Part shown: in pieces, positions 58,323 to 64,000 of the stretch
Layout: each line of letters begins with the position of its first letter
Numbering within the stretch: the stretch's first letter is position 1
Origin: Oscillospiraceae bacterium
GTDB lineage: Bacteria; Bacillota; Clostridia; Oscillospirales; Ruminococcaceae
Direction of reading: 5' to 3'
Length of the DNA stretch: 64,000 nt
NCBI GenBank assembly: GCA_017438745.1
Contig: JAFRUS010000055.1
Location: 1 to 64,000, forward strand
Notes under the pieces: generated by a model
Databases searched by the model: none
Told to the model about the DNA's origin: nothing
What the model saw: the letters and a program-made list of their open reading frames with translations, nothing else
Position numbers and translations under genes: made by a program

Positions 58323-59078
58323 TTACTTTACAGTAATGCTTCCGTTCTTGTATGTTGGAGTGCGGATAATAAGAACTTCGTTCTCACGGTCGTAGTCATT
58401 GCACATTGCGCCGCCGTCAGCAACTGAATCAAATGCAAGATCGTACTTGCCGGCCGGAGTATCTTCCTTAACCTTTAATGTAATTGTAGCGTATGTTGTG
58501 TTTTCCTTGAATGACTGCTGGCTGCCGTCGAAGTACATGCATACGAGAGTTGTTGTATCAGCGGCATCTTCCTTTGTGTAAGGATTTGCAGTGAGGTTTG
58601 AGTACATAACTGAATCTTCGTTTTCTTCATCGTCAGCGTCGCCGCCTACGCATGAAACGTATTCAAAGTACTTTGTGTTGATATCGATCCATGCAACAAG
58701 AGCAGTAATACCGTCATTGTTTGAAAGGTCTACCTTGAATGAAACTTCTTCGCCAGCACTTGCTTCGATGTCAGGGAGAGTAAGTGTAGGGCCGTCGCTC
58801 AGCTTCTGCTGTTCAACGAGGTTATTTTCGTTCATCTTAGGTGGCTTGCCAATGTCATCAGTCTCAGAATCAGAAGCCTTTGAGTCTTCTGTGCTGCTGT
58901 TTTCATCACTGCCGCTGTTTTCATCGCTGCCGGCAACTGAGTTGTCACCGTCAGAAACAGATGAACTGTCAGGCTTTACACCTGAATTGTCCGGAGTAAC
59001 TTTTTCGCATGATGTTGCTGATAAAGCAAGAAGTGAAACAGCTGCGAGTGCTGCAATCATAGATCTGATTTTTTTCAT
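58323..59078 (-). CDS. Cohesin-domain lipoprotein
   Basis: 251 residues: lipoprotein signal peptide with ATSC (Cys24), a Ser/Asp/Glu-rich tether (about 28-85), then one cohesin domain in canonical order (about 93-251): TLTLPDIEASAGEEVSFKVD, ALVAWIDINTKYFEYVSCVG, TTTLVCMYFDGSQQSFKENT, YATITLKVKEDTPAGKYDLA and KNGSITV. Lipid anchoring would place a dockerin-binding module on the cell surface without a sortase. First gene of a two-cohesin operon. Confidence 0.82.
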   Translation of the reverse strand: MKKIRSMIAALAAVSLLALSATSCEKVTPDNSGVKPDSSSVSDGDNSVAGSDENSGSDENSSTEDSKASDSETDDIGKPPKMNENNLVEQQKLSDGPTLTLPDIEASAGEEVSFKVDLSNNDGITALVAWIDINTKYFEYVSCVGGDADDEENEDSVMYSNLTANPYTKEDAADTTTLVCMYFDGSQQSFKENTTYATITLKVKEDTPAGKYDLAFDSVADGGAMCNDYDRENEVLIIRTPTYKNGSITVK

Positions 59079-59147
59079 GTATGTTATCTTCCTTTCGTTT
59101 TAACCTGATTGCTAATAATTAGTAAAAACGGCCTGAAGCCATTCCCT

Positions 59148-59176
59148 ATTATAACATAACTGCACAGGATGTGCAA
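59148..59176 (-). promoter_or_regulatory. Promoter of the cohesin lipoprotein operon
   Basis: TTGCAC (59176-59171), 17-bp spacer, TATAAT (59153-59148) on the minus strand. Confidence 0.7.
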
Positions 59177-59267
59177 GTAAATCGAGCATTTTTCACTGTA
59201 TTTTCATATTGCACTATATAGTATAGCAGGTGATCGTTTCAGAGAATATTTGTGAAATTCTATAGGA

Positions 59268-60494
59268 TTATTTATCACGTATAAGGTCGCACAGATTCGG
59301 AAACAGACTTAATGTCCGTGTCAGGATGCCGTTCATATATGATATCGCTGTGCCATAGTTGGTAAAAGGTATGTTCTGTTCCGCAGCTCTTCTGCCTCTG
59401 GACTGCATTTCACGTTCGTTCAGCATGCATCCGCCGCAGTGGATCACAAGTGAATATCCGGACAGATCCTCAGGAAATTCACGGCCGGATGTGAAATGAA
59501 AATCAGGGGAGACGCCTGTAAATTTTCTGATAAGTGCCGGAAGTTTGACTGTGCCTATGTCTCCGCACTGTCTGTGATGTGTGCATCCTTCGGAAATGAG
59601 AACTTTGTCGCCATCATGAAGTTTTTTTATGGCTTTAAGTCCGTGAACAGCCTGACTCAGTACTCCCTTGTAATTTGCCATGAGTATAGAAAACGAAGTG
59701 AGAGTGAGGTCGTCAGGAGTTTTTCTGCTTACTTCGGCAAACGCCTGACTGTCGGTAATTACAAGCTTCGGCTTTTTATTCAGTATGGAAAGGGTTTCCT
59801 CATAGGTTTCGGTCTGTGTGGAAACAGGTATCGCCTTGGCATCGAGTACTTCACGAAGCACCATCTGCTGCGGAAGGATAAGTCTTCCTTTAGGTGCGGC
59901 AGCATCCACAGGTATTACCAGCACAACCACGTCAGAAGGGGAGAGAAGATCACCGATTATCTTCTTGTCATTCTGCCCCTGTTCCGATACTTTTTCAGCA
60001 ATTATGTTTTTAAGTTTTGTTATGCTGTCTTTGTCGTGTATGCTGACCGTAACTGCTGCATATTCGTCTGCTGTTTCTTTAGGCTTATCGGTACTTTCAG
60101 TCAGATCAGATTTTGTGAATGCGGTAATAAACGGTATGTTTTTCTTTACAAAGATATCTTTCAGACTTTTATCTTCCGAAGAGATACCGTCCGTTCCGTC
60201 GATAACGAGAACTGCCAGATCTGTCTTTTCAAGTATCTGTTCAGTTTTCCTTACGCGCATTTCACCGAGAGCGCCTTCGTCGTCATATCCCGGTGTGTCG
60301 ATGATAACTACAGGTCCTGCCGGAAGAAGTTCCATTGCCTTCAGGACCGGATCAGTGGTTGTGCCTTTTACATCCGAAACAACAGAAAGTTCCTGACCGG
60401 TCACAGCGTTTACAAGACTCGATTTTCCTGCGTTTCTTTTCCCGAAAAACGCTATGTGAACGCGCTCGGATGATGGTGTATCATTTAGTCCCAT
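59268..60494 (-). CDS. hydF: [FeFe]-hydrogenase H-cluster maturation GTPase HydF
   Basis: 408 residues from ATG 60494 (GGAGG 8 nt upstream; the ATG at 60506 overlaps the SD). N-terminal TrmE/Era-like GTPase: GKRNAGKSSLVNAVTGQ, KGTTTDPV, IDTPGYDD, FTKSD. C-terminal iron-sulfur ligands CTHHRQCGD and HCGGCMLN. HydF is the scaffold on which the 2Fe subcluster is assembled before transfer to the hydrogenase. Downstream of hydG on the same strand; hydE and the hydrogenase are not in the window. Confidence 0.96.
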   Translation of the reverse strand: MGLNDTPSSERVHIAFFGKRNAGKSSLVNAVTGQELSVVSDVKGTTTDPVLKAMELLPAGPVVIIDTPGYDDEGALGEMRVRKTEQILEKTDLAVLVIDGTDGISSEDKSLKDIFVKKNIPFITAFTKSDLTESTDKPKETADEYAAVTVSIHDKDSITKLKNIIAEKVSEQGQNDKKIIGDLLSPSDVVVLVIPVDAAAPKGRLILPQQMVLREVLDAKAIPVSTQTETYEETLSILNKKPKLVITDSQAFAEVSRKTPDDLTLTSFSILMANYKGVLSQAVHGLKAIKKLHDGDKVLISEGCTHHRQCGDIGTVKLPALIRKFTGVSPDFHFTSGREFPEDLSGYSLVIHCGGCMLNEREMQSRGRRAAEQNIPFTNYGTAISYMNGILTRTLSLFPNLCDLIRDK

Positions 60495-60514
60495 TATTGC
60501 CTCCATAATTGAAA

Positions 60515-60547
60515 GGGGCTGATCCCGTGATGCCGCGGGTCAGCCCC
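60515..60547 (-). terminator. Hairpin between hydG and hydF
   Basis: GGGGCTGA/TCAGCCCC stem with an inner CCCG/CGGG pairing; the T tail (TTTCAATT) is weak, so it may attenuate rather than end hydG transcription. It lies 14-20 nt before the hydF RBS. Confidence 0.55.
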
Positions 60548-60579
60548 GGATATTGATTTATGCGGAGATCGGCTTGTGA

Positions 60580-61998
60580 TCAGAATCTGAAATCACGGTT
60601 TCCTTCTGATATTTTGCCGAGATATTCTTTCGCCTTCTGCCTTGCTTTTTCGTTCGGAATGTTTTCAAGTTCAGCGGCTATGAGCTTTTCGCCGGTCTGT
60701 TTCGTATCCTCAGAAGCATAGTCATCGAGGTATTCCTTTAAAGTGAGAAGCGCGTTCGGGAGACAACAGTTGTGGATCTGCATGTTCTTGCAAAGAGCCA
60801 TGAAACGGTCGCCGGTTCTTCCTTCACGGTAGCAGGCAGTACAGAAACTCGGAATGTAGCCCATTTTCATAAGCCAGTTCACAACTTCGTCAAGTGTACG
60901 TCTGTCGCTTACTTCAAACTGTGCTGAACTTTCATCTTCCGGTTCCGGCTCGCAGTAACCGCCGACACTTGTTCTTGAACCGCCGCTTATCTGGGAAATA
61001 CCGCATTTCAGTACTCTTTCACGACAGACTGCAGATTCGCGTGTGGAGATTATCATTCCGGTGTAAGGAACGGCAATTCTTATGCAGGCAACAATTTTCT
61101 CGAAAACATCGTCGCTTATTCCACCGTCAAATACGTCCGGGTCGATGTCATCAGCTTTTCTTACACGCGGTACGCTGATGGTATGCGGACCTACGCCGTG
61201 AACTGCTTCAAGGTGTTCAGCGTGCATGAGGAGTGCCGCAAATTCGTATTTATAAAGGTCAAGTCCGAAAAGAACACCGAGACCAACGTCGTCTATGCCA
61301 CCTTCCATCGCTCTGTCCATGGCTTCTGTGTGGTAGGCATAATTGTGCTTCGGTCCGGTCGGATGAAGCTTTTCGTAGCTTTCCTTATGGTAAGTTTCCT
61401 GGAAAAGAATATATGTGCCAATTCCGGCTTCAGCGAGTTTTCTGTAGTTTTCGACAGTAGTAGCTGCGATATTTACATTGACTCTGCGGATAGCACCGTT
61501 TTTATGCTTGATACTGTAAATAGTTTTTATCGAATCAAGGATGTATTCTATAGGATTCATCTCAGGATCTTCGCCGGCTTCGATGGCGAGACGCTTGTGA
61601 CCCATATCCTGAAGAGCGGTAACTTCCTTTACTATCTCATCCTGCGTGAGCTTCTTTCTTGGAATATGCTTGTTCTTGAGATGATACGGACAGTAGACAC
61701 ATCCGTTTACGCAGTAGTTGGAAAGATAGAGCGGAGCGAACATTACGATTCGGTTTCCGTAGAAATCCTTCTTTATCTGACAGGCAAGATCAAGTATCTC
61801 GCGGTTAAGCTGCTCATCTTCGCACATGAGTAAAACAGATGCCTCACGGTGGTCAAGACCTTTTCTTTCACGTGCTTTTTCGAGTATTTTTCCGATAAGT
61901 TCAGTGTTGTTTCTGTTCTGCTCGGCGTATTCAATGGTTTTGAGTACCTCTTCGTCCGAAATAAATTCATCGGCCTTAAGGGATCGTGGATCGTACAT
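60580..61998 (-). CDS. hydG: [FeFe]-hydrogenase maturation radical SAM protein HydG
   Basis: 472 residues; cleaves tyrosine to give the CO and cyanide ligands of the H-cluster. Radical SAM motif CVNGCVYCPYH (CxxxCxxC), a TIM-barrel core, and a second C-terminal cluster site (CTACYREGRTGDRFM, then CKNMQIHNCC). N-terminal RSLKADEFISDEEVLKTIEY is typical. First gene of the hydG-hydF pair. Confidence 0.96.
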   Translation of the reverse strand: MYDPRSLKADEFISDEEVLKTIEYAEQNRNNTELIGKILEKARERKGLDHREASVLLMCEDEQLNREILDLACQIKKDFYGNRIVMFAPLYLSNYCVNGCVYCPYHLKNKHIPRKKLTQDEIVKEVTALQDMGHKRLAIEAGEDPEMNPIEYILDSIKTIYSIKHKNGAIRRVNVNIAATTVENYRKLAEAGIGTYILFQETYHKESYEKLHPTGPKHNYAYHTEAMDRAMEGGIDDVGLGVLFGLDLYKYEFAALLMHAEHLEAVHGVGPHTISVPRVRKADDIDPDVFDGGISDDVFEKIVACIRIAVPYTGMIISTRESAVCRERVLKCGISQISGGSRTSVGGYCEPEPEDESSAQFEVSDRRTLDEVVNWLMKMGYIPSFCTACYREGRTGDRFMALCKNMQIHNCCLPNALLTLKEYLDDYASEDTKQTGEKLIAAELENIPNEKARQKAKEYLGKISEGNRDFRF

Positions 61999-62037
61999 TT
62001 CTAAGGACTGCCTTTCAATTATAAAATATCAACATCT

Positions 62038-62066
62038 ATTATACACCTAAAAAAAATTATACTCAA
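62038..62066 (-). promoter_or_regulatory. Promoter of hydG-hydF
   Basis: TTGAGT (62066-62061), 17-bp spacer, TATAAT (62043-62038) on the minus strand, back to back with the yqeG promoter. Confidence 0.6.
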
Positions 62067-62070
62067 CCTA

Positions 62071-62100
62071 TTGCAGATAAAAAAATAATTGTGATATAAT
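62071..62100 (+). promoter_or_regulatory. Promoter of the yqeG-aroQ-pepP operon
   Basis: TTGCAG (62071-62076), 18-bp spacer, TATAAT (62095-62100). The palindromic element follows and so lies in the transcript leader. Confidence 0.6.
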
Positions 62101-62120
62101 CAATAGTGAATGTCACAGAC

Positions 62121-62225
62121 TTAGGAAAACGCTGATTTAATAATAAATCAGCGTAGGGGAACGGGGCGAAGCCCCGCCTTCCTCCCTCCCGCAGATCCGG
62201 CGAAGCCGGATCTGCGGCCTGATAA
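62121..62225. repeat. Dispersed palindromic element, copy 5
   Basis: Left end TTAGGAAAACGCTGATTTA, CTGATTTAT/ATAAATCAG-type hairpin, ACGGGGCGAAGCCCCG and GCAGATCCGGCGAAGCCGGATCTGC. The right terminal repeat is not clear. Located in the yqeG leader. Confidence 0.7.
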
Positions 62226-62248
62226 ATACAGAAGAGAGAAGGAAACAT

Positions 62249-62791
62249 GTGCTTAAGATAGATATCGCACTTAAGAGTATAGTTGACCTGACGCCGGATA
62301 TACTGAAGGAGAACGGCATAAAAGGCCTCCTCCTTGACCTTGACAATACTCTGACTACTCACGATAATCCGAGACCGGCTGACGGTGTGCCGGAGTGGAT
62401 CACATCGATGAAGCAGAACGGCATAAAAATGATGATCGTTTCAAACAATCATTATGAACGTGTAAGACCTTTTGCGGAAAAGCTCGGACTGGAATTTGTA
62501 TGCGAAGGGAAAAAGCCTCTTCCGGACGGATTCAACAGGGCACAGAAACTCATGGAGCTCCCGTCGGAAAATCTTGCGGTGGTGGGCGATCAGATCTACA
62601 CCGATGTACTGGGAGCAGCACTGAAACCGCGCGTGAAATGCGTCTACGTTTTTCCGATAGAGTTTGAAAAGAAGGGGTTTCTGGCTTTCAAGCGCAAGAT
62701 TGAAGGACCGTTCTTACCGAAAAAACTTTATGACGGAAAATCTTCCGCAAATCTTACTTACAAATCGAGAATTCGAAGAAAAATAACATAA
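62249..62791 (+). CDS. yqeG: YqeG-family HAD IIIA phosphatase
   Basis: 180 residues with GTG start (GAAGGAAA SD). HAD motifs: nucleophile LLLDLDNTLTT, motif II MIVSNN, Lys of motif III before PDGFNRA, and motif IV VVGDQIYTDVLGA. YqeG proteins act on phosphate esters of unsettled identity. First gene of a conserved clostridial neighbourhood with aroQ and an M24 peptidase. Confidence 0.93.
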   Translation: MLKIDIALKSIVDLTPDILKENGIKGLLLDLDNTLTTHDNPRPADGVPEWITSMKQNGIKMMIVSNNHYERVRPFAEKLGLEFVCEGKKPLPDGFNRAQKLMELPSENLAVVGDQIYTDVLGAALKPRVKCVYVFPIEFEKKGFLAFKRKIEGPFLPKKLYDGKSSANLTYKSRIRRKIT

Positions 62792-62806
62792 AAAGGCGGC
62801 TTAGAA

Positions 62807-63247
62807 ATGAAAATACTTGTTATCCACGGACCTAATCTTAATCTTCTCGGTGAAAGAGAACCTGGCGTTTACGGTTCGGAAACATTTGAAAAACTCAATA
62901 ACGATATTATGGCTCACGCCAATGAACTCGGCGTTGAATGCGAGATATACCAGTCAAATCATGAGGGCGCGATAATCGACAAGCTTCATGAATCAAGAAA
63001 AGACTGTGCCGGTGTTGTGTTCAATGCAGGTGCCTACACACATTACAGCTACGCTATCAGAGATGCTATAGCAGCGATAAGAATACCTGTTATAGAAGTA
63101 CATATCAGCCAGACTGCATCAAGAGATGAGTTCCGTCACATATCAGTTATCGGACCGGTATGCAAGGCGACAATAGCAGGATTCGGCCGTGACAGTTACA
63201 TTCTCGGTATGGACGGACTTGTAAGAATGCTTGAAAAGAAAGATTAA
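62807..63247 (+). CDS. aroQ: 3-dehydroquinate dehydratase, type II
   Basis: 146 residues; third step of the shikimate pathway. Catalytic tyrosine in PNLNLLGEREPGVYGSETF, QSNHEGAIIDKLHES, NAGAYTHYSYAIRDAI, EVHISQTASRDEFRHISVI and GFGRDSYILGM. It follows yqeG by 15 bp. The stop codon TAA (63245-63247) coincides with the first bases of the palindromic element, so the insertion supplies or preserves the end of the frame. Confidence 0.97.
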   Translation: MKILVIHGPNLNLLGEREPGVYGSETFEKLNNDIMAHANELGVECEIYQSNHEGAIIDKLHESRKDCAGVVFNAGAYTHYSYAIRDAIAAIRIPVIEVHISQTASRDEFRHISVIGPVCKATIAGFGRDSYILGMDGLVRMLEKKD

Positions 63248-63345
63248 GGAAACGCTGACTAAATAAGCGCAGGGTTCGGGGCGAAGCCCGGTAAATCCCA
63301 CCTCAGTAAATCCGGCGAAGCCGGATTTAAGGTTTGATCAGATGA
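63245..63345. repeat. Dispersed palindromic element, copy 6
   Basis: Left end TAAGGAAACGCTGACTAA, the best match to the inverted right end of copy 3, then TCGGGGCGAAGCCCGG and AAATCCGGCGAAGCCGGATTT. It lies within the operon between aroQ and the peptidase gene. Confidence 0.75.
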
Positions 63346-63364
63346 CAGAATGGGGCGAAACGTT

Positions 63365-64000
63365 ATGACTAATATAGAAAAACTTATGCAGAGCATCGTG
63401 GAGGAAGGCGCCTGTGCTATGGTGACTGATCCGGTGAACCGCAGATATTTTACAGGATTTAAAAGCAGCGAGGGCGTTGTCCTCTGTTTCTGCGACAAAG
63501 CATATTTCCTTGTTGATTTCAGATATTACGAAAAGGCTGCTGAAGTGGTAAAGGGCATGGATGTTATCCTTATGACGGACAGGATACCTCAGATAACAGA
63601 CATCCTTCTGAAGCATTCGGCTGAATGCCTTATGATAGAAGCAGATACCATGACGGTCAGTGAACTTAATGAAGCGGCAGAATCTTTCTCCGATATTGTA
63701 TATATCGACTCATCTTCTGAACTCAGTGATATAATAACTGATCTCCGCCTTATAAAGGAACAGTCAGATGTTGAAAAGATCATCGCTGCACAGCGTATTG
63801 CCGAGCAGGGATTTGAATATGTTCTCGAAAATATTAAGAGGGGAATGACCGAAAAGGAAGTTGCTCTTATGCTCGACAATAAAATGAAGCTGCTCGGTGC
63901 TGAGGATATTTCATTTGACACCATAGTTCTGTTTGATAAGAATGCCTCACTTCCGCACGGTGTTCCGGGAAACGACAGACTGGAAAAAGGCTTTGTTCTT
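63365..64000 (+). CDS. M24-family Xaa-Pro aminopeptidase, 5' part
   Basis: ATG 63365 opens a frame that runs off the window (212 codons). It begins with a creatinase N-terminal domain (VTDPVNRRYFTGFKSSEGVV, YFLVDFRYYEKA) and enters the peptidase domain (IAAQRIAEQGFEYVLENIKR, GMTEKEVALMLDNKMKLLG, ISFDTIVLFDKNASLPHG, where the His is a likely active-site residue). The metal ligands lie beyond the edge. Following aroQ is the usual clostridial order. Confidence 0.9.
   Translation, partial: MTNIEKLMQSIVEEGACAMVTDPVNRRYFTGFKSSEGVVLCFCDKAYFLVDFRYYEKAAEVVKGMDVILMTDRIPQITDILLKHSAECLMIEADTMTVSELNEAAESFSDIVYIDSSSELSDIITDLRLIKEQSDVEKIIAAQRIAEQGFEYVLENIKRGMTEKEVALMLDNKMKLLGAEDISFDTIVLFDKNASLPHGVPGNDRLEKGFVL

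Noticed and set aside
59496..60473. 325-codon plus-strand open frame
   Set aside because: Antisense to hydF with no RBS; Cys/Phe/Arg-rich translation typical of a shadow frame.
61183..61833. 216-codon plus-strand open frame
   Set aside because: Antisense to hydG, no RBS or recognisable domain.
1..64000. tRNA, rRNA, prophage or insertion sequence with transposase
   Set aside because: No cloverleaf with the T-arm GGTTCGAATCC pattern, no rRNA sequence, and no transposase, integrase or phage structural gene was seen. Mobile DNA is limited to the small palindromic elements.

Overview
The window reads as a low-to-moderate G+C Clostridia genome, most probably a cellulolytic gut or rumen Ruminococcus. 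Evidence: type I dockerins on a secreted pectin lyase and two other secreted proteins, two lipoprotein cohesins, [FeFe]-hydrogenase maturases (hydF, hydG), a T-box on asnS, consensus sigma-A promoters (TTGACA-17-TATAAT) and strong AGGAGG-type ribosome binding sites. The species assignment is inference.

Layout. 1-3.7 kb: AraC-family relic, prfB, a RING/zinc-ribbon membrane protein, then rpsF-ssb-rpsR. 4-9.1 kb (minus): acyl-CoA synthetase, asnA with a leader that looks like an attenuator, T-box-controlled asnS, a GlsB-type membrane protein. 9.3-12.2 kb: dockerin-CBM-PL11 rhamnogalacturonan lyase. 12.3-14 kb: a tripartite HipBST-type toxin-antitoxin locus with four operators exactly 41 bp apart. 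14.3-19.7 kb: two-component system divergent from a MacB/Bce-like ABC exporter. 19.8-24.6 kb: uvrBA. 24.8-27.1 kb: LacI-type sensor fused to GGDEF.

27.3-50.6 kb is accessory. It holds three ECF sigma / single-pass membrane protein pairs, a secreted dockerin-CYTH protein, a DUF4874/DUF4832-dockerin protein and an AlbA_2/HATPase protein. It also holds a four-gene operon (dynamin-like GTPase, HerA-like ATPase with a Ser/Thr/Asn-rich insert, HH-type putative nuclease, small acidic protein) and a DUF3791/DUF3990 toxin-like cassette between 51-bp direct repeats. Arrays of TTGAAGT repeats spaced about 11 bp run through this region, two of them with an embedded promoter.

50.8-64 kb returns to housekeeping: topB, DUF1846, an SGNH hydrolase, gap, two cohesin lipoproteins (one with its cohesin halves in circularly permuted order), hydG-hydF, and yqeG-aroQ-pepP (the last runs off the window).

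A dispersed palindromic element (left end TAAGGAAACGCTGA, core hairpins around GGCGAAGCC) recurs between genes. The observations most worth following are the permuted cohesin, the dynamin/HerA/nuclease-like operon, the dockerin-CYTH fusion, the phased TTGAAGT promoter arrays and the HipBST operator array.
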